From positions 963,976 to 1,027,975 of the forward strand of contig NZ_FRXN01000002.1 in assembly GCF_900148515.1 (NCBI RefSeq): 64,000 bases of DNA, given 5' to 3'. Below are positions 42,986 to 52,214 of the stretch, in pieces. Under the pieces are notes generated by a model that was not told the origin of the DNA, made no database searches, and was given only the letters and a program-made list of their open reading frames with translations. Each line of letters starts with the position of its first letter. Position 1 is the first letter of the stretch. A program made the translations under genes and the position numbers. Source of the DNA: Algoriphagus zhangzhouensis (lineage in GTDB: Bacteria > Bacteroidota > Bacteroidia > Cytophagales > Cyclobacteriaceae).

Positions 42986-43034
42986 CTTCAAAATTAACAA
43001 TTCCCCACTAGTTTCATTTGGCTTTCTAATTTGA

Positions 43035-43067
43035 TCGAATAGCAGTATTTTCCTTTTTGCTATTCGA
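43035..43067. repeat. 10-bp perfect inverted repeat before the tricorn-like gene
   Basis: The arms TCGAATAGCA (43035-43044) and TGCTATTCGA (43058-43067) with a 13-bp T-rich centre, ending 11 bp before the ATG at 43079. It can be an operator for the divergent rlmH/protease pair or a leader hairpin covering the ribosome site. Confidence 0.45.
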
Positions 43068-43078
43068 ATAACCAATCC

Positions 43079-46000
43079 ATGATGAAAAAACTAACCTTAC
43101 TATTTTCCTCTCTTTTGGCAGTTTCTACTGCTTTTGGACAAGGAAGTTCACCGTATTTTACTTTTGATCCTACTTTGACTCCTGATGGGGAGACCATCAT
43201 TTTCAGCTACGAAGGAGATCTTTGGAAAGTACCTACTTCAGGAGGCCAAGCAGTGCGAATGACAGGTTTGGAGGGCGATGAAACTGATCCGGCTGTTTCA
43301 CCTGATGGGAAATGGTTGGCCTTTACAGCTCAGCAGTTTGGTAATAAAGATGTATTTATTATGCCACTGGAAGGAGGGGAAATCCAGCAAATGACCTTTC
43401 ATGAAGCTACTGATGAGGTAGAATCATGGAGCTGGGATAGCAAGACTATCTTTTTCAATTCGGATCGATACAATCGCTATTCGGCTTATTCAGTAGATCT
43501 TTCAGGTGCCACTCCCCAAAGGCTTTTCCCACATTATTTTAACACCATACACAATGTCGCAGTAAGTCCTACGACAGGTGAGATTTATTTTAATGAGTCG
43601 TGGGAAAGCAAGAATTTTGCTCATCGAAAGCGGTATAAAGGTGATTATAACCCAGACATCAAATCTTATAATCCCAAAACCAAAGCCTATCAAGAATACA
43701 CAGATTATGATGGGAAGGACTTTGGAGTGACTATTGACGAAAGTGGGAATGTTTACTTTATGTCGGATGAGGCCAATGGAGAATATAACCTATACACCTT
43801 CAAGAATGGAGTGAAAACCCAGTTGACCAAGTTCCCAACTTCCATCAAATGGCCTAAGGTGAGTGCCAATGGTGAGAAGATTGTTTTCCAGAAAGATTAT
43901 CAAATCCATGTTTATGATGTAGCCTCAGGTAAGACTACTCAGCCTGCTTTTACACTTTTTCAAAATCAAACGCTGGGCAAGGATATTTCAAGGCAGGTTG
44001 GAGGAAATGTGAGCAATTTTGATGTGTCACCTGATGGTAAAAAGATGGCTTTCGTATCAAGAGGGGTACTTTTTGTCTCTGATATCGAAGGAAAATTTAT
44101 CAAACGAATCCCGACCAATTCCAAAGAAGCCGTAGCCGAAGTAAAATGGCTAGATGACAATAAATCCTTGATCTATTCCCGAACAGTAAAGGGCTATCAC
44201 AATTGGTTCACAATTTCTGCTCAAGATCCTGGAGAGGAAAAACAATTGACCAAAGATATGGATCGAAACAGGAACCTAAATTTGAATAAGGATAGAACCT
44301 TGGGCGTCTATATCAGTGGGAGAAATGAAATCAGGGAAATTGACCTGAAGACTTTTGAAAGTAAAACATTGGTAGAGGATGAAATGTGGGGACTCTATAC
44401 ACCAGATCCTTATTTTTCACCGGATGATCAATACATCGTCTTTTCACCGATTCGAAACTTCGAAAGAGAGGTGGTGATCTACCATAGACCGACCAAGAAA
44501 ACGATAAATCTTACCCAGACTTTGGTGACAGAAACCAGCCCGGTTTGGTCACCAGATGGCAAATACATCTATTTCGTCACGGACCGAACTCAGCCAAGTT
44601 ATCCTTATGGAACGACGGATTCTCATGTTTATCGAATGAAACTAGAGAAGTTCGGAGATTTGTTCAAGTCTGATCAAGTAGCCAAGCTTTTTGAAGAAAA
44701 GAAAGAAGAGGATAAGGACAAAAAAGAGGAAAAAGTCGAAGTAAAGATCACTCTTGGTGATTTCATGGACAGACTGGAAAGAATCGGTCCTGGGTTTGGT
44801 CAGCAGAGTTCTCCATATGTGTATCAAAAGAATGGGAAAACGACTGTTTTCTACATTTCCAATCATGATGAGGGTACTCCTAAAATGTGGAAAACCACTT
44901 TGGAAGATTTTGAAAATCCTAAAACAGAAAAAGTGGGCGATCAGAGGATGGGAGGCTATTCCATCGTGGAGGCGAAGGATAAATTATACCTTTTGGCCAG
45001 CAGGAAAGTGAATACTTTTGATCCAAACAGTGGGAAAACTGAAGAGATCAAACTTTCTGAAACTTTCTCGAAAAACCTTAGAGATGAATTTGAGCAGATG
45101 TACTATGAGGCTTGGGCCGGGATGGAACAAAACTTTTACGATGGAGATTTCCATGGGGAAAACTGGCAGGAGCTAAGAGATCGATATGCTAAATTTTTGC
45201 CTTTTGTGAGAAGCAGAGAAAACCTGACCACCATTTTTAATGAGATGTTGGGAGAGTTGAATACATCGCATTTTGGGTTCAGTTCCTTTGGCGATGAAAA
45301 TGATATTTACCTGGGTTCCAGATCCATGGAAACAGGTATTGTCTTCAAAAATGATTCGCCATATATCGTGGATAGAATAGTCAAAGATGGGCCTTTGGAT
45401 TTAGATCCAGTTTCTGTGAATCCTGGGGATGAATTGATTGCTGTGAATGGCCAAAAAGTAGATCCATCCAAAAACCGGAATACCTATTTCGTAGGTTCAT
45501 CTATGCCAAATGAGATCGAATTAACTTTCAAAAGAGGTGGTGAAGAAGTCAAAGTGAAGGTGCATCCTACATCCTTTTATTCAATGAAAAATGAGCTCTA
45601 TGATGAATGGATGGATGCTAATGAAGCCTATGTTGATCAGAAAACAGGAGACCGGATCTCTTATGTCCATATGAAAAATATGGGTGGTGGAGAACTAGAG
45701 CACTTCTTAGAGTACATGGTTTCCAACAAAGGAAATAGAGAAGGTTTAATTCTGGATTTGCGATATAATACCGGTGGAAATGTCCATGATAGAGTACTTC
45801 AGTTTTTAAGTCAGAGAAGTTATTTGCAATGGAAATACCGTGATGGTGAGTTGACCAATCAACCGAATTTTGCTCCATCCGATAAGCCAATTGTCCTTTT
45901 GGTAAATGAGCAATCTCTTTCTGATGCGGAGATGACAGCACAAGGGTTTAAGCAGCTTGGGTTAGGAACTATCATCGGAACGGAGACATACAGATGGATT

Positions 46001-46204
46001 ATTTTCACCTCTGGTCAAGGATTGGTAGATGGCTCTTTCTACAGACTTCCGTCTTGGGGATGTTATACCTTGGATGGTAGAAACTTGGAAAAGGATGGGG
46101 TGACGCCAGATATCCGAGTAGATGAAAACTTTGTGGACAGATTAGAAGGTCATCAAAATCAATTAGACAAAGCGATTGAGGTGATTATGGAGAAGTTGAA
46201 GTAA
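43079..46204 (+). CDS. Tricorn-like S41 family protease
   Basis: 1041 aa. Signal peptide 1-20 (STAFGQ), so it is exported, unlike archaeal tricorn. A beta-propeller region (about 25-500) with TolB/WD-like blades (PDGKWLAF, PDGKYIYF), a Lys/Glu-rich linker (about 537-560, EEKKEEDKDKKEEK), a C1 helical domain, PDZ (about 750-830) and the S41 core. Catalytic residues by position: S730-H731 (NTSHFGF), S948 (SLSDAEM) and E1004 (NLEKDGV), matching tricorn S745/H746, S965 and E1023. Expected job: degrade peptides and denatured proteins in the periplasm. Its own terminator follows. Confidence 0.93.
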   Translation: MMKKLTLLFSSLLAVSTAFGQGSSPYFTFDPTLTPDGETIIFSYEGDLWKVPTSGGQAVRMTGLEGDETDPAVSPDGKWLAFTAQQFGNKDVFIMPLEGGEIQQMTFHEATDEVESWSWDSKTIFFNSDRYNRYSAYSVDLSGATPQRLFPHYFNTIHNVAVSPTTGEIYFNESWESKNFAHRKRYKGDYNPDIKSYNPKTKAYQEYTDYDGKDFGVTIDESGNVYFMSDEANGEYNLYTFKNGVKTQLTKFPTSIKWPKVSANGEKIVFQKDYQIHVYDVASGKTTQPAFTLFQNQTLGKDISRQVGGNVSNFDVSPDGKKMAFVSRGVLFVSDIEGKFIKRIPTNSKEAVAEVKWLDDNKSLIYSRTVKGYHNWFTISAQDPGEEKQLTKDMDRNRNLNLNKDRTLGVYISGRNEIREIDLKTFESKTLVEDEMWGLYTPDPYFSPDDQYIVFSPIRNFEREVVIYHRPTKKTINLTQTLVTETSPVWSPDGKYIYFVTDRTQPSYPYGTTDSHVYRMKLEKFGDLFKSDQVAKLFEEKKEEDKDKKEEKVEVKITLGDFMDRLERIGPGFGQQSSPYVYQKNGKTTVFYISNHDEGTPKMWKTTLEDFENPKTEKVGDQRMGGYSIVEAKDKLYLLASRKVNTFDPNSGKTEEIKLSETFSKNLRDEFEQMYYEAWAGMEQNFYDGDFHGENWQELRDRYAKFLPFVRSRENLTTIFNEMLGELNTSHFGFSSFGDENDIYLGSRSMETGIVFKNDSPYIVDRIVKDGPLDLDPVSVNPGDELIAVNGQKVDPSKNRNTYFVGSSMPNEIELTFKRGGEEVKVKVHPTSFYSMKNELYDEWMDANEAYVDQKTGDRISYVHMKNMGGGELEHFLEYMVSNKGNREGLILDLRYNTGGNVHDRVLQFLSQRSYLQWKYRDGELTNQPNFAPSDKPIVLLVNEQSLSDAEMTAQGFKQLGLGTIIGTETYRWIIFTSGQGLVDGSFYRLPSWGCYTLDGRNLEKDGVTPDIRVDENFVDRLEGHQNQLDKAIEVIMEKLK

Positions 46205-46225
46205 TTACCTAGAAAAGCTGAAATA

Positions 46226-46262
46226 AAAAATGCCTCTCGAATTTTCGGGAGGCATTTTTTTT
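46226..46262. terminator. Bidirectional terminator
   Basis: A 13-bp stem (AATGCCTCTCGAA with TTCGGGAGGCATT, one T-G pair) with runs of A before and T after. It ends the tricorn-like gene and also the convergent YcxB-like gene. Confidence 0.85.
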
Positions 46263-46277
46263 GATTTGAATGATCGA

Positions 46278-46754
46278 TTATTTAATCAATTCTTTTCTCT
46301 TCAAGATGGTTTCTAAGAATTTCTTTTCATTCTCAGAGTTGAAGATTTTGTAAGGCAAATGAATGAATTGTGCTTTGGACATATAAAGAATGAAAGCGTC
46401 TTTGCCCATTTCAGCCTTTTTGATCATGTTCCATTGTACTGGCATACCTTGTTTGGTATTGATTTTCATCAGAATTTGACGGGAATCAATCTCGTAAGCC
46501 ATTTTATCAAAAATGACCTTGTTTTGCTCCATTTGAGTCACTCCAGTGAATTGGATCGCCCAAAACAAAACATAAAGACCATATGCGATGATGGCTCCTA
46601 TGATCCACCAGATAGATGGAATCCAGAAATAGCCACAGCAAATGGCCAAAGCGATTAGGATTACCCACCATTGCTCTTTCAAGACACTGGTCAATCCCAT
46701 TTTGATATAAGTACTAGTTGGAAGTTGGTATTTTTTGGTTTTTATAATCATCAC
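46278..46754 (-). CDS. YcxB-like membrane protein
   Basis: 158 aa. Two adjacent helices (about 31-47 and 49-68; WWVILIALAICCGYF, WWIIGAIIAYGLYVLFW) are followed by a PH-like beta domain (about 85-150) with QWNMIKKAEMGKDAFILYMSKAQFIHLPYKIF, the YcxB-like C-terminal signature. Function unknown. Monocistronic; the -7-like sequence GATATTTG lies about 28 bp upstream on the minus strand. Confidence 0.8.
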   Translation of the reverse strand: MMIIKTKKYQLPTSTYIKMGLTSVLKEQWWVILIALAICCGYFWIPSIWWIIGAIIAYGLYVLFWAIQFTGVTQMEQNKVIFDKMAYEIDSRQILMKINTKQGMPVQWNMIKKAEMGKDAFILYMSKAQFIHLPYKIFNSENEKKFLETILKRKELIK

Positions 46755-46901
46755 TTTTCAATTTCAGACCGCAAATATCCAAGTATCCGAGGGATAAAAC
46801 AAGCTAAACAAAATGATAGACACCCCAGAATTATGAAAACAATTCTACTAAGACATTGATTTAAAAGGTCTATTGATTTATCTTAAGTAAAATTTCCATC
46901 T

Positions 46902-47129
46902 ATGAGTAGCCTGATGATCAATCTTTTCCTTGCTGGTTTCGCCTACATCATCCTGATTTATTTTGTGGCGGCCATGACCAAAAACTCACTCAGAAAAGGA
47001 AAGGGAAATAGTGACGACGGTGATGGGGGGGTAGAAAATTTAAGTCCTCCAAAAATTGATTTACCACCTGGAGTGATTTGGCCAAGCGATTCACCTCGAG
47101 AACGAAAACCAGAACCGGTAGATTTTTAA
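46902..47129 (+). CDS. Small single-span membrane protein
   Basis: 75 aa. One N-terminal helix (about 4-25) is followed by a basic stretch (KNSLRKGKGN), a Gly/Asp run and a Pro-rich acidic tail ending EPVDF. No family known. Its stop overlaps that of the convergent Fur-family gene by 4 bp. Length, start context and codon use look real, but it is a hypothetical protein. Confidence 0.6.
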   Translation: MSSLMINLFLAGFAYIILIYFVAAMTKNSLRKGKGNSDDGDGGVENLSPPKIDLPPGVIWPSDSPRERKPEPVDF

Positions 47130-47536
47130 ATGCACTTATCGCAAGTTCCCTGAACCAATAAGCTCATTTCTCTTTTTTTGAAGCCCTGAGGAAGTTTGAT
47201 TTCAGGTAAGCTGATTTTTTCGAGACAAGTAGTTTCACCACACTTTTCACATTTGAAATGAACATGCTCGTGATCATGGTCATGCAAGTCCTCATGGTAG
47301 CAAAGTGCATATTTTGTAGCTCCGCTATCATCTAGGACTTTGTGAATAATATCTTTTTCCAAAAAAGTATTGAGTGTCCTATAAATAGTCACTCGGTCGA
47401 ATTGATTGTCGAGTTTATCCTCCAAGTCACTATGAGCCAAGGCAACTTGTCTATCAAGAAATTCTCTTACAATCTCTAGCCTGCAGTCTGTAATTCGCAG
47501 TTTGTGGGTTTTTAATATGGACAGTGGTGTGTTCAT
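47126..47536 (-). CDS. Fur-family metalloregulator
   Basis: 136 aa. Winged-helix DNA reader (RVTIYRTLNTFLEKDIIHKV) and dimerisation domain. Metal sites: a His-rich HEDLHDHDHEHVHF loop, structural zinc CEKCGE and CDKC near the end. Fur-family proteins repress metal-uptake or peroxide genes; Fur, Zur and PerR cannot be told apart here, though the His-rich loop fits zinc or iron sensing. It may regulate metal-related genes nearby, such as the HupE-like operon, but no operator was identified. Read alone. Confidence 0.92.
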   Translation of the reverse strand: MNTPLSILKTHKLRITDCRLEIVREFLDRQVALAHSDLEDKLDNQFDRVTIYRTLNTFLEKDIIHKVLDDSGATKYALCYHEDLHDHDHEHVHFKCEKCGETTCLEKISLPEIKLPQGFKKREMSLLVQGTCDKCI

Positions 47537-47579
47537 TTCTCTTAATCAATACTGCAAATTAAGGTAATTGGTTCATTAC

Positions 47580-47605
47580 AAAAAAAGGGCGCCAATCTGA
47601 CGCCC
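47580..47605 (-). terminator. Rho-independent terminator of the metzincin-like protease gene
   Basis: Stem GGGCGTC/GGCGCCC (7 bp, one T-G pair) with a 5-nt loop; on the minus strand it is followed by seven T. Lies 24 bp past the protease stop. Confidence 0.75.
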
Positions 47606-47628
47606 CTTATTTAGAGTATTTTATGAAA

Positions 47629-50157
47629 TTATGGTTCTAGAATTTTCTCGATTCTATCAGCCAAATCTTCTAAGTGAAGTTTTGAAACTCGGTCAGCTGT
47701 TCTTGGGATAGCAGCTCTAATTTGTCTTTGCAATGTTTTCAATTCACCTCTGGCCATCGGACGAATGTCAGATTGAGATGCGTTGATCTGAGGGCCATAA
47801 TATCTTCTAAATTGAGCTGGGATATTTGGACCATCTGAAGTCATTAAGTATTCCAATCTTTCGATATGCGCTCTTTGAAGAGCTCTACGATGAACATCGA
47901 TTGTTTTTCCAGATGGAAGTTCTGTCCAGATACCTTTTCTCAAATCATCAAAAAGCTCGGTGATTTTGTAGGCTTCATTTCCATTCAAAGCTTCGTTTTC
48001 AATCACACGACCTAATCGACCCCATTCAAGTACATTGTTCAAAGTACCTACCTGAAGTCCTCTGATTCTTTCCAAAGCACCGAAGTCACCAGTTCTAGCA
48101 ATGATTTCATCTTCCATCATCCATTCCGGAGTTTGGAACAAGTGCTTATTCAAGAATGCAACAGCAGATTTCTGTAGTTCCTTTGGATTATGAGTATATA
48201 CTGGCTCATCCTGACCGATGGCTTTGTAAACCTCCATTACACCACCTACGTGAGTCTTTACGTGACCCATATATCGGTTGAACTGAGTCAAAACTTGTCC
48301 GTACATTTCTTCCAAATCACTGAAGTCCTTGTATGGCTTGTCCATTTCGGAAGTCCATTCCATCAAGTTTGGCATGATACGCTTCAAGTTTTTGATACCA
48401 TATTCAGAAGCTAGCATGGAGTTGTCTCCCAAATCTTCACTTTGACCTGTTGGATCATAGGAGTTCCCTTGTCTACCATATCTGTAAACAGGGTCACCTT
48501 TTTTATCCAAAATCCACTGATTCAAAGTACCTTGTTCCTCCTCAGGAGTAGTTGCATCTAAGATTGGCTTGTATCCCCAAGCAACTGCATACTTATCGTA
48601 AGGACCAACATTTGGCATCAAGCTTACTCCTTCATCCTCAGGCTGAGCGATGTAGTTGAATCGAGCATAGTCCATGATAGATGGAGCCGTGCCCATTTCT
48701 TTTGTAAATGCTGCGTCTCTTAGTTTTTCAACTGGGTATGCGTGAGAAGAAGCAAAGTTGTGAGGAAGACCTAAAGTATGTCCTACTTCGTGAGAGGAAA
48801 CGAATCTTACCAATCTACCCATTACTTCATCATCAAACTTCATCGAACGTGCATCAGGATTGATTGCTGCAGTTTGGATAAAGAACCAGTTTCTCAATAG
48901 GTTCATTACGTTGTGGTACCATCCGATATCGGACTCGATGATCTCACCAGATCTAGGATCGGACACGTGCGGTCCGTATGCATTTTGAATATCAGATGCG
49001 AAATATCTGATAACAGAATATCGAGCATCTTCTGGACTCCAATCTGGATCTTCTTCAGGAGTAGGAGCTTCTTTTGCAATGATTGCGTTTTTGAAACCGG
49101 CTTCTTCAAAAGCTGCTTGCCAATCTTCCACACCAGCAATTAGGTGTGGTACCCATTGCTTTGGAGTCGCTGGATCAATGTAATAGACGATTGGCTTCTT
49201 AGGTTCTACCAATTCTCCTCTATTGAATTTCTCGATGTCCTCATCCTTCACTTCCAATCTCCATCTGTCAAGGAATCTTCTGGAAGCTGCCTTTTGAGCA
49301 TCAGAGCCATAATCCACATAAGATCTGCTAAACCAACCTACTCTCTGATCAGCCAGTCGCTGCATCATTGGAGTCTCAGGAAGCAAAACCATAGAAGAGT
49401 TCATTTCCAAAGTGATTGATCCAGTAGAGCTGTTAGATGGAGGGTTTTGAGCCAGATAAGTCATAATATACCTTGCCTCAATATTGATTGGGAAGGTCTT
49501 AATGCTAGAAATATAGGACCTGTCGCCATCTAAACGCTGAACTCTGTATTGGGTTCTTCTACCTTGAGGAAGACCAAGTGCAGGAACATCTTTTGCAAAA
49601 AGATCTGTTGCCTCGATAACAGTTCCTGTAGAATCAGTAGCTCTTGATTTTACTTCGAATCTTTGAAGCAATGGCTCCAGATTGGAATTTTGAACCGCTT
49701 TGGCAATAGGTAAAGAGTCTGCTGCATAGTTGTCAACAGAAACGACTTTCAGCAAGATAGCGTCGTTGTCTTTTTCCCATCTTAGCATCAGGGTGTTGGT
49801 TCGCTCACCTCCGTAACCGATTCCGTCAGCTGTTCTTGCGATGGTAGTTACCATCAACATATCCCTGCCTAAAAGGGAGTCTGGAATTTCATAGAAAAAT
49901 TTGTCGTCAATCTGATGAACTTTGAAAAGGCCATCTTTTGACTTGGCTTCTTTCGTAATTACATCTTTGTAAGGCTTTGGACCTTTGTTGTTTCCTCCAT
50001 TTTGGGGTTTTGGAGGAGTAGCTGGTGCCTCAGTATCATTTTTGGAGTTTTTCTTCTTTTTCTTCTGGGCAAAGCTGTCTTGAGAATAGAAGAAGACCCC
50101 AACAATACCTAAAAGCATGGTAAATCTCTTTAGGAATTTGGGTAGTCTGTGTTTCAT
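47629..50157 (-). CDS. Secreted zinc-dependent metalloprotease (metzincin-type, DUF5117/DUF4953 family)
   Basis: 842 aa. Signal peptide to about residue 31 (DSFAQ), then a Lys-rich patch and a Pro/Asn linker. The metzincin site HEVGHTLGLPH gives H456, E457, H460 and H466 as catalytic residue and zinc ligands; a following Met-turn is likely SIMDYA. Flanking blocks KPIVYYIDPATPKQWVPHLIAGVEDWQAAFEEAGF and SDPRSGEIIESDIGWYHN are typical of this Bacteroidota family. It is expected in the periplasm or outside the cell. Physiological substrate unknown. It is monocistronic, with a 450-bp spacer upstream. Confidence 0.92.
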   Translation of the reverse strand: MKHRLPKFLKRFTMLLGIVGVFFYSQDSFAQKKKKKNSKNDTEAPATPPKPQNGGNNKGPKPYKDVITKEAKSKDGLFKVHQIDDKFFYEIPDSLLGRDMLMVTTIARTADGIGYGGERTNTLMLRWEKDNDAILLKVVSVDNYAADSLPIAKAVQNSNLEPLLQRFEVKSRATDSTGTVIEATDLFAKDVPALGLPQGRRTQYRVQRLDGDRSYISSIKTFPINIEARYIMTYLAQNPPSNSSTGSITLEMNSSMVLLPETPMMQRLADQRVGWFSRSYVDYGSDAQKAASRRFLDRWRLEVKDEDIEKFNRGELVEPKKPIVYYIDPATPKQWVPHLIAGVEDWQAAFEEAGFKNAIIAKEAPTPEEDPDWSPEDARYSVIRYFASDIQNAYGPHVSDPRSGEIIESDIGWYHNVMNLLRNWFFIQTAAINPDARSMKFDDEVMGRLVRFVSSHEVGHTLGLPHNFASSHAYPVEKLRDAAFTKEMGTAPSIMDYARFNYIAQPEDEGVSLMPNVGPYDKYAVAWGYKPILDATTPEEEQGTLNQWILDKKGDPVYRYGRQGNSYDPTGQSEDLGDNSMLASEYGIKNLKRIMPNLMEWTSEMDKPYKDFSDLEEMYGQVLTQFNRYMGHVKTHVGGVMEVYKAIGQDEPVYTHNPKELQKSAVAFLNKHLFQTPEWMMEDEIIARTGDFGALERIRGLQVGTLNNVLEWGRLGRVIENEALNGNEAYKITELFDDLRKGIWTELPSGKTIDVHRRALQRAHIERLEYLMTSDGPNIPAQFRRYYGPQINASQSDIRPMARGELKTLQRQIRAAIPRTADRVSKLHLEDLADRIEKILEP

Positions 50158-50610
50158 ATAGGTATGATGTTATTTGGAGATAAAATAACTTTCAAAAAAC
50201 GGTATTTGTAGTACTCGAAAGTTTATTTTTGATAGACGGTTGTGTATTAGCGATAAAGGGATTGAGCTATTCGTAATCTGGTAAGAGGTGAAAATTGTTT
50301 TTTGTAAAAACCTCTTAAAAATGATCAAAATCGGACATTTTAGACTTTTGACTCTATATTCTTTAGTATTTTTGAAATCTATATTAAAAGTGAAGAACAA
50401 TATTTAAATCTTATTAGTTACCTATTCTAATCATCCAAAAACAATCTTGGGTTTCTCTCAAAATTTTGTCTAATCCTTTCTTTTTTGTTTAAGCAGATTG
50501 GTTCATTGAATACACCAAATATTAAAAGAGTTACTAGGGTTTATTGACCTTTTTTCAGAGAGAAGAATTTCAAGAAATTAATTTCTAAAACTTAACCATC
50601 ACAATTTATT
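50158..50610. other. 453-bp intergenic region
   Basis: Very AT-rich, with no credible gene. It separates divergent protease and MscS genes and should hold both promoters. One exact -7 element occurs at 50224-50231 on the plus strand, too far from MscS to be convincing. Nothing else recognised. Confidence 0.4.
50224..50231 (+). promoter_or_regulatory. Isolated TATTTTTG (-7 element match)
   Basis: Exact TAnnTTTG match with an upstream TTG 15 bp before it (short of the usual 19-21). The MscS ATG is 380 bp downstream, so this would need a long leader. Weak candidate. Confidence 0.25.
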
Positions 50611-51444
50611 ATGGAAATTTCACCAGAAATGACAGATACCCTTATTCAGAAAGCTATTGAATTAGCTTATGAAGTGGTCCCTAGGATTATCTATGCACTG
50701 GTCTTTTATTTTGTAGGAAAATTCATTGTCAAAAGAGTTCTCAAAAGCTTCAATAAAATTTTGGCAAAAAGGGATTCCAATCCTTCCCTGAATATTTTCT
50801 TATCTGGATTGGCTAAAGTCTTATTGATCGCCTGTCTATTCCTAGGAGTGTTAGCTATCCTTGGGATTCCCGTGTCATCATTTATGGCTGTTTTAGGTGC
50901 AGCAGGTTTAGCCATTGGTCTTGCTCTTCAAGGTTCCCTTTCAAACTTTGCGGGAGGAGTCCTGATTTTGCTTTTCAAACCATTCAAAGTGAATGATGTG
51001 GTTACAGCACAAGGGCATACTGGGACTGTAAAAAGAATTGATATTCTTTATACACACATAAACACATTTGATAACAAGGAAATAATTATTCCAAATGGAA
51101 ACTTAGCCAATTCTGATGTTGTCAATATGAGTACCCAACCGACCAGAAGAGCTGACCTTACTGTAGGTGTTGCTTATGGTACCAATATCAAAAAGGCGAG
51201 GGAAATCATCTTGGGTATTTTTGAAAAAGACGAGCGAGTACACAAAGACCCTCAGCCGGTTGTATTCTTAAACAATTTTGGGGATAGCTCATTGGATTTG
51301 GTAATCCGGGCCTGGACAAATGCAGAAACTTTGTGGCCTGTTTATTTTGATACTATGGAAGCTATCAATACTGAGTTCGAAAATAATAACATTGAAATTC
51401 CATTCCCTCAACGAGTGGTTCATCAAGTGAAAGAAGAAGCATAA
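50611..51444 (+). CDS. Small-conductance mechanosensitive channel MscS
   Basis: 277 aa. Three N-terminal helices, with the pore-lining third helix AVLGAAGLAIGLALQGSLSNFAGGVLIL showing the Gly/Ala ridge pattern, followed by the MscS beta domain (FKVNDVVTAQGHTGTVKRID, IIIPNGNLANSDV) and the alpha/beta vestibule to the end. It forms a heptamer in the inner membrane that opens on tension and releases solutes during hypo-osmotic shock. Length matches E. coli MscS. Monocistronic with a strong terminator. Confidence 0.95.
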   Translation: MEISPEMTDTLIQKAIELAYEVVPRIIYALVFYFVGKFIVKRVLKSFNKILAKRDSNPSLNIFLSGLAKVLLIACLFLGVLAILGIPVSSFMAVLGAAGLAIGLALQGSLSNFAGGVLILLFKPFKVNDVVTAQGHTGTVKRIDILYTHINTFDNKEIIIPNGNLANSDVVNMSTQPTRRADLTVGVAYGTNIKKAREIILGIFEKDERVHKDPQPVVFLNNFGDSSLDLVIRAWTNAETLWPVYFDTMEAINTEFENNNIEIPFPQRVVHQVKEEA

Positions 51445-51449
51445 TAAAA

Positions 51450-51485
51450 GAAAGGCGGTCAAATTTGATCGCCTTTCTTTTTTTA
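51450..51485. terminator. Bidirectional terminator between MscS and deiodinase-like genes
   Basis: A 14-bp stem GAAAGGCGGTCAAA/TTTGATCGCCTTTC with one G-T pair and flanking A and T tracts; the T-run overlaps the stop codon of the convergent flavoenzyme gene. Confidence 0.85.
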
Positions 51486-52163
51486 ATATTCCTTCATAAT
51501 ATCCGAAAGATCTTTCCGTTTGATCTTTGGTACAAAAGTTTCATCTTGTGGATAGCCTACTGGTAACAGAAGAAAAGGTTTTTCGTTTTCTGGTCTATTG
51601 AGGATTTTGGAAAGAAAATTCATAGGGCTAGGAGTGTGGGTGACCGTGACTAACCCAGCATTGTGAATCGCTGAAATCAAAAAACCACATGCAATTCCTA
51701 CTGATTCGTTGACATAATAATGCTGAGTTTTCTCACCATTTTCCAAACCATATGATTGCTTAAAAACCACTATCAAATAGGGTGCGGTCTCCAAGAATGG
51801 TTTTTCCCAATCAGTACCAAGAGGCTTTAGGTCTTCCTTCCAAGTATCTGACATTCGACTTCGGTAGCTGATTTTTTCTTCCATTTCTGCCCCGATTCGA
51901 ATTTGCTTTTTAATGGTAGGGTCGGAGATTAGACAGAAAGTCCAGGGCTGTTTGTTTGCTCCAGATGGTGCCGATCCTGCGGTACGAATTATGTTCTCCA
52001 TCACCTCTTTTGGAATAGGTCGAGAATCAAAATCCCTAACAGTTCTTCTTTTGCTCAGGAACTGGAATAATTCTTCAGATTTAGACATACTCTGATCATC
52101 AGAGTATGACTCTCGAGAATATTTGACATGAGGAAATCCCTTGATTATTTTTTCATTCATCAT
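51483..52163 (-). CDS. Iodotyrosine deiodinase-like nitroreductase-fold flavoenzyme
   Basis: 226 aa, nitroreductase superfamily, FMN-dependent. FMN-binding R39-R40 (SKRRTVRDF) and SAPSGANKQPWTF are present. The lid triad that binds the zwitterion of halotyrosine in iodotyrosine deiodinase is complete: E96, Y100 and K121, with the same spacing (E-x3-Y-x20-K) as human E157/Y161/K182. YYVNESVGIACG, NAGLVTVTHTPSPMNFL and LLPVGYP also match the bacterial enzyme of Haliscomenobacter hydrossis as I recall it. Predicted to dehalogenate halotyrosines reductively. The ATG directly follows the T-tract of the upstream gene's terminator. Confidence 0.88.
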   Translation of the reverse strand: MMNEKIIKGFPHVKYSRESYSDDQSMSKSEELFQFLSKRRTVRDFDSRPIPKEVMENIIRTAGSAPSGANKQPWTFCLISDPTIKKQIRIGAEMEEKISYRSRMSDTWKEDLKPLGTDWEKPFLETAPYLIVVFKQSYGLENGEKTQHYYVNESVGIACGFLISAIHNAGLVTVTHTPSPMNFLSKILNRPENEKPFLLLPVGYPQDETFVPKIKRKDLSDIMKEY

Positions 52164-52196
52164 AAAAAAACGGCTACCTCGGAAAGATAGCCGTTT
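52164..52196 (-). terminator. Terminator abutting the deiodinase start codon
   Basis: Stem AAACGGCTA/TAGCCGTTT (9 bp, 11-nt loop), followed on the minus strand by seven T that run straight into the ATG of the deiodinase-like gene. It ends the upstream lipoprotein transcript. Confidence 0.75.
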
Positions 52197-52214
52197 GAAC
52201 TATTTAAGTGAAAA

